From NCBI GenBank assembly GCA_021018995.1, contig CM037587.1, positions 16,803,366-16,867,365 on the forward strand: a stretch of DNA of 64,000 nucleotides, given 5' to 3'. Position 1 is the stretch's first letter. The number at the start of each line of letters is the position of its first letter. Of the stretch, positions 26,101-38,100 are shown one piece after another. The position numbers and the translations under genes were made by a program. This stretch comes from Chloranthus sessilifolius. Lineage: Eukaryota; Streptophyta; Magnoliopsida; Chloranthales; Chloranthaceae. The notes under the pieces are model-generated. The model searched no databases. It was not told the origin of the DNA and saw only the letters and a list, made by a program, of their open reading frames with translations.

Positions 26101-29100
26101 TCTCACCCTTGGCCTCTCACCAAACCCACATGGGGAAAGAAGATGCACTCTTCACAAGCTCATCTCAAGCTCAATGCAAGGCATTTTCATTCATTCATAA
26201 GTAATGCCCAAAATAGCTTACATAAAAATGTTTTATAGTAGCTACAAGTGAGAATAAGCCCAAACATAGAAAAGTATAATGTTACCCTAAAAGGTAACTT
26301 ACATTTGACACAAAGAGAGGAAAAAAAAAAAGAAACTAAAAGAAGGACAAAAGGATAATGTCGTCACTTCACTCGCTCAAGCGGGTTTGGTTCTCGCTCA
26401 AGCGAGAATCTTAAAGGGGGTAGCTCGAGCGACAACCAGGGGTCGCTCGAGCAAAGTTTGGCCCTGTTTTCCTTATGCGTTCTCGCTAGAGCGACAAATG
26501 GCCGAAAGCTTTGGCCTTCAAACTCGCTCGAGCGATAGGTAGGGTCGCTCGAGCGACTCTGGGTAGTGAGGTGTCCTCTTGTCACTCCTCTAGACTCCCC
26601 TCCCGAATGATGTCGATACTTCATGGTTCCTTCGTTGCTTCTTCTTGCATCGATACACACGATACGACCCAAAACCTATATCCACGGCGTCAATGTCCCC
26701 TCCAATTTTGCTTGTTTTCTTTGGTTCCACATGGATATTTGTGTCTTTTTGTGCAAAAAGAAAATAGTAACTATTTTAGTTTTTAAGTATCCTCACACTG
26801 GCCAACTATAGGAGAAGTTAGAGCATGTAAAGATCCACTTACAACTCACATTTGGCTATATAGGAAAGGAGATTTATAAATGTTATGCACGGCTTTGAAC
26901 TTCCATGTTGATGCTCGTGCATGTGTGCAAAAGTGCGCATGAGGGATAAAAATGCACTTTACATATGTGTGTCATCGCAAGGAGTTGAGGACATCCTTCT
27001 GATATGTAAAGGGTCGTTCCTGTGTTTGAATTGTTGAGCATTCATTCCTTGAGAAAATTGTTCAAGCTTCACAGCCTAGTTTGTCTGCATGAACTAGTAT
27101 GGCACTGTTTTGATATCATCGTTTAGCATTTGGTTGAATCATATATTGACCATTTGTTGGGTGTGCTTGTAATGCAAAATCAAGATCTAAGCATTACAAT
27201 CATGGCCTGATAGAAAAAAGGAAATTGAAGAAAAAGTGTACTCAAAAGTGGGTCTTTAAAGTTATGGAGTCTTAACGGATCATAAAGTCAAGTTGACGGA
27301 CATCTGTGAAATTCATCACGAACGATCATGTTCCAACCGTCGAGAAGGATGACCATACTGAAGGTCATGGATGTATGTGAACCACCTTAGGGACGACCGT
27401 CACTTACGTCCCTCGAATCTAATTGCAAAATTTTCTTTTTTTAGTTAGTTTCGTGTTAAGTTTTAAGGGCATTTTGGTCCATTAAAAATAAAGTCAATTT
27501 TAGGGCTTGATGTTAGTGCTACAAATTGTTGAAGTTTAGTCTCACATTGGGTAAATTATAGCCTTGTCTCTCCCCTTATAATATCCTCGGCCGCTCCGCT
27601 CATTACCAATTGGTTTTGAGTTGGATGCGCAATTTTATCATTGTATCAAAGCAGGCCTTTCTCCACTCCACGTCACCCAATTTAATTGTCCACGTGAATT
27701 GGCTCAGTCCCACCAAAGCCCAAATGTCATCAATCTCTCACAAACAACTCAAATAGTTGAGAGTTTATTTTTTACACAAAGAAGTTGATGAACGAATGAA
27801 TATTGAGAACTTGTGATAAGTCTTTAATTGAAGAGTGATTCTTCTTGTTCCCAAGAAGGGTTTAGAGTGAGTCCAAGGGGTGAACCATAATTTTATTTGT
27901 TTTCTTTCTTCTTCTTTATTCTTTTTGTTTTACTTTAATTTATTCCATGATTATCATGCATCAATCGAGGAGTCGAAACCCTAAAGATCGTGTGCCGGAT
28001 TGAAACACTATTTTAGGGTTTTAGTGTGTTGGTCTTGCATCAGCTTGGTCCTTCTAGGTGTTGTCATTTTGTTGGGCATTCAGTAAACTAGCTATTTGAC
28101 TAAGTTAATACACTTGTTTGAGTCGTTCCGCTATGAAGCGGTGCGACAGTTTGAATAGGTGGAGTTATTGAAGAAAAATAACAGTCAAAATTAGAGGACA
28201 TGTGGCTAGAGGGCCTGGCTGTTCATCTAGATCCTTAGATTTGAGGTAATCATTAACTAGATCCCTTTGGATTGTAAGTCTTACTGTTGGTCTGATTGTC
28301 TAAGAGTCCATCTTGGTATTTGAATTAGCAACATGAGGCATCCAAAATATGAGTTGTAAATAACTATCACGGTGATTGTACTACAGATCTATAAAAGATC
28401 TTTGGTTTCTAAACAATATACCATTGGCACATAAATAAGGCCTTATTGGATACAAACTTCTATTTTCCTTCAGTACTAAAAAGAATTGAGTTACTTAGAA
28501 GATACTTCGTCTTTGCAAGCCTCGGATCATGATCATGGATTGGGCTCGTTATATCCTAGAGATTATTTGTATGATATTGTGCAACCGTGAACCTTGCGGG
28601 TCTGTCACGACAATGCGCACTCTCTAAAAAATGATGGAATCGCCACCCGGGGATTTTGGTGACCCGGGATACCTCAAAAATCAATACGTAAGCACCGAAG
28701 TGCAAAAATATGACTCCGATTTACCGGTCTTTGCCAAAGGCTCTTGGGTAGGGGCTTCGGTTATTGATCTGGAAGGTGTTAAGCACTCGATCAACCAGCT
28801 CGTAACCAGTCTTTACTTATGGCCAAATGATTAAAATATATATATATATATGAAGGGCACTCCTCCTTGCCCGAAGGCACCACGATCTTATTTGAGCCCC
28901 CTGCAATCACCGGAATTTCGGTAGCGTAATGGCTCAAATTCTAGGATGGAAGGAAAGCAAAAGAATGTAGAGGAATTGAGGAGAGAGTCGGAGCTCTCGG
29001 GCACTTGTAACACCACTGTGAACCTTCGCGTTAATGCGCTTCCGATGAGCTTCCGATAGCAAATGAATTGAGGAATGGTTTGAACCTCCAAGGCTTGGAA

Positions 29101-32100
29101 GCTAGAAGGTAGGAGAAGAAGGCTAAGGCCTAGTTCTAGCCAAATCTAAGGGTTTGGTAATGGAAAATGGGATCTAGAAGGGTGAACTTAGTTCTAGAAT
29201 TTTGGAGGTTTAGTGCTCAAGAGGGAACTCTCTAGAATTTTCTCCCTTTTAGAAATTTTTCAAGCCCTTAAGCAAGGGGGGGTGACTCTATTTATAGAGT
29301 TGGATGGGATTAGTGAAGGGTTAAAGGGCTAATTGGGTTAGCAATTAGGTAATAGGGATCTAAGGTTTTTGGGAGCTTAGATAGGTGGGAAATGGGTTTA
29401 ATGGTAGATGATACGGTGGGGCTTTAAATGGCTAAAGGGTTGCAAATAGAACTAATGGGAGTGCAAAAGTCCTAAAGAAACCCACCCGAGACTTTGGGGT
29501 AGTCAACCAGTTAAACCCCAAATTCAAAATCTGGACATTTTCCCAAAAAACACTATTCCTAAGCTTAGCGTATATATTATACACGCTAAGCTTGGGAACA
29601 GTGTTCCTTGAGAAAATAGGGAAGTCTAGGGCCCGCTCCGGAGCTCAATTCTGGAGGAAGAAGCCAATTTTGCCTAGCGTGTATAATATACACGCTAGTG
29701 TAGTTTCCTACATTTCTACACAATTTTCAAATTGTCATAACTTTTGATATACGACTCGGATTGAGGTGATTCTGGGCTTGTTGGAAAGCTGGGAACATTC
29801 CCTTTCCAATGGTATAGGCCTCAACTCCAGCAGATGTCTATGTAAACTTTGGTACTCTTTCTATCCACTGCTCAGGAGGGTTCGAGCCGGGCCTGGGAAG
29901 GTTTCTAATGGGTCGAGGAAGGCTAGGGTTGATTCCTAAGGGTTCGGAATGATTCCTAAGGGTTTTGGGATGATTTCTAAGGGTTTGGGAGATGCTTTCA
30001 GAAGCTCGGGGGTACGCCTTGCTCGAAGTATGTGTCGATCGAGCCTTGGGCCAAATTTGGGTGTCTATAGATACACAATAGCAATATTAAGTTGAGGCAA
30101 ATAACATCTTAAAGATAGTGTCTAAAAACATGACTTAAGTCCAAGATGAAGTGGTTTGTACAAGTGGTTGGTCTAATTGTTTAACCTTACCAATGCCTTG
30201 TGCATTTTTAGGAGGCAAATACTGTAGAAGAAAATGGAAGCAGGTCAAATAAATGGACTGGACACTAAGTTGACTCGAATTCAGAGGTTCAAGACCAAAG
30301 GTTCAAGCCAATACCTAACAGTTCAACTCAATTCCAACTCAATTTATAAAAGCGTTAGGCTAAACCAAGAGTGACAACATTAACTATTTACGCTTGTCCT
30401 CAACCTAGTCTAACGCATTGAAGTATAAAAAGATCGAACATGGAGTTTTAAGGTCTAATTAGGAAACTGGCTAGGGTCAAACTTATACTTTGGACTATCC
30501 AAAAATGGTATCACTCAAGGCTCGTCCAGGCTCATTTAGCCCCTAGATTTAAGAAATAAGTTCATCTACTAATCTAACGATCGCTTATCACTTCAATCCT
30601 TAAAGTTAAGTAAAAAATTAAAGAACATGTATATGGTAACAGCCCATTCCCAAGTAAGATTGAGGGCCTTGGATACTGGCACTATTTTTCCAAAGTGTCA
30701 TGTGATGTGAAGGCCAATATATTCACCAATCACATTTGGGAAGTTCAAAGGCAAGTCCAATAGAAGATGTGTAAAAGTAACATGAAGCATCAACAAGTCA
30801 CACCTATGAAAGAGGATGAGAAATAATCTACAACTCTTAAGGGCAACCACCCTCAAATTGATAGAAAGAACAAGGTGGTTAATCATTGCATGCGAGAAAT
30901 CTTAGCAAGGGATCATAGTGATGGGGGCATCCAACAAAACAAGGCAGATGAAAGCATAAAGAGGAAACCAAAGGAGAAGGCAGAAAATAAGACAAGTCGT
31001 CTTGAACAGTGCTGTGAATAGTATCACAACACGCATGGTATGAATAGTACCACAGCGCGTCATGGACGACTCCGCCCCAACGACGGAAATTTTTTTAATT
31101 GTCATTTTAGTCTTTTATTATTTTAGGACTCTTTTATTGCGAGTTTTAGGTTGTTTAGGGTTTTCTTAGCCTATATAAAGGCATTGTAAACACTTTATTA
31201 GTTAATTGATTGATTATTGAATGAAATGAGAGTTGCTTTTGTGCAAAACATAGAAAGCTTGTGAAGAGTTTTCAACCGAGGGAGTGAATCCTTCAAACCT
31301 TGAGGAGTGAGCAATCGTTTCTCGTGCGACTTGGGGCAAAGCCAACGTACAGCCGTGGTGTGAAGCTTCGGAAAACCCTTGGTGTGAAGCCTTGGAATCT
31401 ATCCCTTTATTTTGTCTTTTCTCTAATTGTTGTCAGGTATTATCTTTCTTTAATTCTGTTGATAAAAATCAAAATCCCAAATTGTTCCCCTGTTATTGAA
31501 TTATTTTAAGCCTTATTTCAATTAAAATCCTCGAGGAGTCAAGAGACGATATTGCGATCGTCGATTGATGCCCTAAACTAGAGCGAAACTCGAGTTCCCT
31601 CATCGGAGCCGTTTTTCTAGATCGGGAAATTCTCACGCATGCGAACGCTAAAATGGATTAATCTAATTGTTTTATTAATTTCATTGAATTAATTTTATAT
31701 GTTGCATGATTTTGAATATTTCCGCTATTCAATGCATTCTAAAGTTAATCCCAAATTCACATGAGGGTTTTAGCGTGTTGTCCCGCGTCACATAGACATT
31801 GCGTAAGCCTAACTTATATAAAATAATTCAAATATTTGGACCACAAGCACGAAATTGTTTTGAGATTGCTTCCAAATGTACCACTATTTATGTCCTTTGT
31901 GTTTCCATTGTCAAAAGTTAATACAAACCGACGTTAGCAATAAAGTCAATATGTTCACTAAGCACATTTGGGAAGTTCAAAGGCTTAGAAGATATGTAGA
32001 AGTAATGAAGCATCAAGAGGTCAAGTCTATGAAAGAGGATGAGAAACATCTACATCTCTCGAGGGCATACCACCCTCAACAAGGTGATTAACCACAGTCC

Positions 32101-35100
32101 TAGTAACCTTTAAAGCATTGCATGAGAGAAAATCTATCAAGGGGGCATACAAATAGCGTAAGCGAAATTTATATACAACAATCCAATTAATTGGACTACA
32201 AGCAAATTGTTATTTTGAAATTGTTTCCAAATGTGCCACTAATTATTTGTTGTGTTTCCATTGTAAAAAATTAATAGAAACCAACGTCAGCAATAAAGTC
32301 AATACGTTCACCAAGCACATTTGAGAAGCTCAAAGCCAAGTCTAATGGAAGATCTATAAAAGGAACATGAAGCATCAACAGGTCACTAACAAACACCGAC
32401 GAGGAAACGTATACGAGGAGAAGAGCCTTATTATAGTTTACCAACTATAAAGCAGTTTCCCACTAGAACAAGTTAAATTGTTAAAGCATAAAAGTTAGAC
32501 TTACAAAAATCGTCAAAAAAAATCAATGGCAATGCATACCAAGAAATTTTTCTTCATAATTTGGACATTGCACTGGTGTTAAATGTGATGTTATATTTGA
32601 ACACAACAAAGACAATACCGAGAACCTTCCTAACAACCTCACCATTACAAAGAAAGTGTTGACATAAAAGGAAGACTTGGATGTCCGGATAAAAAATATG
32701 GGTTCTTGGATGGTATATAGTGTAAAGGACGACCTGAAAGGGATGGCATATAGACTTCAAAGGAAGAGTTGAAAGTGTTGTGTCAATCTATAGATAGTGT
32801 TACCTCGACACGTGTCAAGTGTCAAGGTGTTATATGTGTCTGGCACGACAATTTCCGTAAATTTCAGTACGACGGCAAGGTCTTCCAAAAATAAAAATAT
32901 ATAGTAAAATAAAATGGAAGGGAATCCTAGAGAGCTAATATAGAAACCTACTGATAAATAAATGAAAAATATAAATAATGTATGTCATAAATTTAACTTA
33001 ATATATTTTACATTATATAAATGATTTTCAAGAATTGAAGTCTTTTCATGTAAATTCTAATCTGACATATTATATAAATGGTTTTCAAACACCCAAGCCT
33101 TTTCATTTAGAATTTACTAACTTTATACAGTTTCCCTAAAATGGCAACTCCTTTTGCCATGTTGGAACTAGGCACACTTTAATGATATCAAGTAGTATTT
33201 TTTTGTACATTTCTAGAAGTGTCATGTCGTGTTGAGGTGTGTCCAAGTGTCAGGACGGCAAAATTCCAAAAAGTAGAAGAGCCTAGGTAACACTGTTTAT
33301 AGCACATATATGTTGTTCATAAGTCACCAACATCAAGTTCCTCTAAAGTCAGAGAGGATGATGCTCATGTGCATGGTCTATAATTCAAAAGATAGGCAGC
33401 CAAAGAAGCCAAAGGAGAGAAGGATCCTAATGCAGAACTTAGATCCGCATGTTGGAATCGTGGCCAGATCAAGAAGAGAAAATAAAAAAGGTGGACCCAT
33501 AAATGGATTTTTAATGACCTTTTAAAGACCCATGAAGCCCATGTGTATGTGCGCAACAAGCTCGAAACCTCACGATGGAAGATGTTCACATGGAAAAGAG
33601 AAGGAAACAAAATTCGTCAGCACAAGACAGGTGTTCGTGAAGACAAGGATGTTCTAGAAAAATATAACAAGGACATCCGTACCCAAGTAAGGACATCTAT
33701 GCTCGAGCATGGACATCCGTGAATTGAACCCATTCTAGTTTAGTGAACACCGTCGATGACAGATATCCGTGGCTTCAGGATGGGCGTCCTTGATTTAGCG
33801 GCAACACGGAATTTTGACACAAAAAAAATTGTTAATTTGAATTTTAGTTGTTTTAGGACTTCCCATTTTCGATTTTATTGCTTAATTAGGGTAGCCTATA
33901 TAAAGGCATGTCAAGAACAATTTAAGATAGTTGATTGATTATGAATTGAAAGCTTGCTTTGTGCAAACCCTAGAGAACTTGCGAAGTTTTCACCTGAAAG
34001 AGAGATTCTTTCAAACTCGGAGAGCGGATCTTCGTTCTATTGTACAGATTGGTGTGAAGCCGGCGCACCTCCTTGGTGTGAAGCCTTGGAACCCCTATCT
34101 TTCTTATTCTATTTTCTTAATTATTGTCAGGTAAATTATTCCTTTTATTTCTTTTGAAAAAAATCCACAATCCATAATTGGTTAATTGCTAGAATATTTG
34201 AACTTATCTTCTTGTTTGATGCATCCTTTGATTTTCCCTTGAACAATTTAAACCTTTTGGGCTTTAAATCCTTCAAACCCTAGAGGAGTCAAGAAATGAA
34301 ACTGAACATGTCGCTTGGTGCCCTAGACTAGATCGAAACTCGAGTTCCCTCATCGGAGCCGTTTTTCTAGATCAGGAAACTTCAAGTGCAAGCGAACGCT
34401 AAAATTGAATTCACCTAATTACCCTAAATGAATTTTTTGAGTAATGTTATGTGGTTGGATGATTTTGAATATTTCCGCTATTCAATTAAATCCCAAATCA
34501 CCTACTTAGGTTTTAGTGTGTTTGTCCTGCATCAGATCCACAGCTTAATAAATCAAAAAAGGGAATCAAGCAGGGAAAACACAGAGGCGGAAGATCCCCC
34601 CTAAAAGTGATGTCATCCCATTAATTCCAAGGGCACGAGTGATGTGGTGTCCTTTTGGATGCATTAAATAATTTTTATAATTTATTTAGTTGCTTTAGGG
34701 GAACTGTTATATTTTATTTAGTTGCTTTAGGTTGGCTTCATTAAGAGAATTTTTTTACACTTTATTTTAGTTGATTCTTATTAAGAAGTAGGTTGTGTTT
34801 TAAACTAGGAGGATTTTAGAAGCTATAAATGTGAGATTTATCAGGGCTGACGCTATATGTGCTAAGCTTTATGATTGAAAATTTCAGATTTGAGAAAGAA
34901 GTTCTTTTATATTCTACTTCTAAAGTCACTCTTTCTCCTTTGCTGATTCTTCAACTCTTGATTGTTTCTTCAATTGCAAGTAGTTTACATCACTATTAAT
35001 TCTTAAAATGATAATGTATAAACTCCCTTTCTATAGGACCAAGAGTAACCTGAAGAATAATCTGCTAGGTAAATAATTAGTGATTGCTTCCTCAAAAAAG

Positions 35101-38100
35101 ACACAAATGCTCACCTCTGTAGCTTTGCCTTCTTTTTAGCAATATCAGATTTCTCAGTAGTTTGTCTTCCTGCCACATTAAAAGTAACATAAGTACTAAA
35201 GCAATTTTTAAAACGAAAACTACAGAAAAAATTACGAGTACCCGATGCAGCCAAAACAGTTCCAAAGCTTCGAACTGGTTGGTGGTCATCTATTGGTTCT
35301 TCCTGTAGATACAAAAGATGTAAAAATGTGAACTCCTCCTTCATACTGTGAAAGAGAGAGAGAGAGAGGGAGAGATAGAGAGAGAGAGAGAGAAAGAGGA
35401 AGTTCTATAGCATTCAGTGGCTTACTTCAACAGCTTTCTGTCTTCGCATCGAGCGTACGAGAAATTTCTTGTATGCACTTTCTAACTTGTGAACGGGCCG
35501 TGCCTTCCTAGTACATTTAATAGTCAAACGAAATAAATAATTAGTCAACTGAAAAAATAGCTTAAGTTTCTTGCATATACAACAGCATCACAAAGAAAAA
35601 AGATCAAAACCGAAGCTTTTTGCGACATTGCAAGAAGAGTTTAAAAGAAAAATAGTATTTATGACACTGAATGATAATATAAGAAATATATAAGTAAAAA
35701 ATCGATATTCTCTAGTTCCTGAACAGTATTTCAAGGAACCGGCTAAAGGATAAGTTGCATCATATGATAACATAGTTTAAAGTACCAGCATGAACCTATA
35801 CTACTGAAATTTGTGAATCGACTTCATGACTGAGCAAGTTCCATAAGTTTTGAGAGGAACTAATTAAAAACTTTTAAAGACAGGAAAATACAGTGACGTA
35901 GAAATTTTTGTACAAAATTGTTGGTTTAGAACTACATGCAAAAAGAAAGAATAGAAATTTTTACTATACTCCGAAAAATAAAACAAGACCCAATATTTAA
36001 ATGCTATTTGAAAAACGTGATACAATTGCAATAATGAAATGTAAGGTTTATATTGCGTGTCGCTTAGTGACATCACAGATAGAGGGTGGTGCCCCTACCT
36101 CTATCCAATAGTGGATCTATAGTGGATCTATATTGATCTAAACTATCTGATCCATAAATGTAGACAAGAAATTTCATAAAATAGAAACCAATAATGCCAT
36201 AAGCATTTTTCAATAATTTTAATTGTATATTATCGTAGGTTATTTTACAACCCGTCTGAACCCAAGTAATAAACGGGTTTAAGATTGAAGATTGGTCAAG
36301 ATTTAAAATCGTGGAACCAGAGCTCATAACATTCGGCTCCAATGTCGAGACGAAACATAATGGTTTCATCTAATAGAAACTTGTATCAGTGACAAGCTTC
36401 GGAATAAACCCATATTGTCTTGTATCGTCCGATAAAAACCAATATGGCATGCATTGTTGGGCTCTAATCCCAAGACGCATAGCCCAATATTTCTCAGTAT
36501 CATCCAAGATTTTAAAATATGCGATCAGATCATCCCAATACAAACCAACAGGGGCATGCATTGTTGGAATCTAATACTGAGACGTATTGCTCGATATTTT
36601 TCAGTATCATCCAAGATTTTAAACATGATCGGCACGATTTTTTTTTTATGGCAATCCAACACATGAATCCCTGACCATGAATCTCACCTCACTATCCCAA
36701 GATTGAAAATATCATCTGCCTTCCTCAACTTATTCTTTGATTCCAAATGCAAAGCATATGATCTGTAATAGAGAGAATGTGTTTGCCCAATTTGGTTTGA
36801 ATCTAGAAAACCATAGATCACTTCAGCATCAGCGCAATTCTCTGCCTACAAAGCAATTAAGAACAAATGATAATTTCAAAATTAAATTTAATGATCATAA
36901 TAGTAAAATCTCATAATCAAATGAATGATAAGAGAACCCACATATTCCAACCAAACTTTTAGATAACGAAGATCATCCTTGTAACGCTCTGTATGCCAAA
37001 ACGTTCGCACACATTGTTCATAAATCACGATCAATCCCGAGCTTTCACCACCAGAAGGAAAAGACTCTTGAACCCATTTAATGCACCTTCACAAAAGGAA
37101 AGCGGAAAGACTTGAATCTAGATATCTTAGTAAAATATCAGTATAGCAATGTGGTATTAAAATGAATTATAAAATACGTGTGATGTATGTTGTAAGAAGA
37201 AATGCCTAATTTGAACTAAATGCTAGCCATTACCAAATGAACAGAACAAAATCTAGGTCCACGCATGCAAAATAGAAAAAGAACATATAAAAATATGAAT
37301 GAATATAGAATCCATTGGTCAACATTTCACAAGAATGATTAGTGATTAAACGAAAGTTCAATACTTAAATCAGAAATAAACAGGCATAGTAAGATTCGAG
37401 CATGTCAAGGGTCGCAACTCGCAAGTATTTTGACTTGTAATTGGCTTTGTTACACCCTGTTGTAAAAATAATTTGATTTTATTTCTATTATGCCTCGAAA
37501 ACTAGAAGCAGGGTTTAAATAACTAGGACCTTAACCTGACTCGTTTATTAAAAAGGTCAGGATTTTCAACCCAACCCAACGGGTAAAAAATCTAACCCAA
37601 CCCATTTGCAGGCCTAATTCATTTATGCATAGAATACACATATCTTGTTTGGGTTCTTGAGTTTGTGATTGAGTATTGTGTCCCAAGGATCCAGCAGTGA
37701 GTTTAAAATAAATAATATACAACAGAAACCTTAACTTCCTGGCCATAGAATCAATAGGAAAAAAAAAACAAATAAATAAAACAGTAAGAACTCACTCAAG
37801 CCATGGTTGGAGAGGATCTTCTCCTTTATACTCATCTATAGCTTCAATCAACCTCCTACACAGAAAGTATAAATAAATAAACAAACATGAAACGACATAC
37901 AAAGAGGCGCTTTCGAGTGCTATTCTGCTATATTGCCAAAAATCCAAGTCCACCAGATTAATTTAATAAATGTACAAATACAAAATTGAGTAAAGAAATG
38001 CAAAATTTAATCAACCAAGCCCTAACGCCACCAATATGAAATTGGAAAGAGAATAATATTGTTGAAGTTTAGTCCCACATTGGGTAAATTGTAGCCTTGT

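Larger units (their letters stand above)
17715..26704 (-). mobile_element. Ty3/gypsy chromovirus, full-length but decayed and nested
   Basis: The element is flanked by an exact 5-bp repeat ATTTT (17710-17714 and 26705-26709). In minus sense it has: 5' LTR 26704-25600 (starts TGGAGGGGACATT), primer-binding site TGGTATCAGAGCC at 25595-25583, gag, protease, reverse transcriptase, RNase H, integrase, chromodomain and 3' LTR 18479-17715. The order PR-RT-RH-IN plus a C-terminal chromodomain identifies a chromovirus. Frameshifts and stops throughout, plus a solo LTR at 22359-24914 inside gag, make it non-functional. It lies in BUBR1 intron 7 in the same orientation as the gene. Confidence 0.9.
17426..35114 (-). 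other. BUBR1 intron 7, a 17.7-kb transposon nest
   Basis: Bounded by the donor AGAG|GTGAGC (35115/35114) and the acceptor TTTCGTAG|GGCTCC (17426/17425). Besides the elements listed separately it contains gene-free stretches at 26710-27164, 28043-28577, 30070-30913, 32360-33422 and 34540-35110, in which I see only AT-rich or repetitive sequence. Confidence 0.85.

Noticed and set aside
30698..31105. Minus-strand hydrophobic frames
   Set aside because: They lie on a dispersed repeat and a solo LTR, with no homologous domain and no conservation in the other repeat copies.
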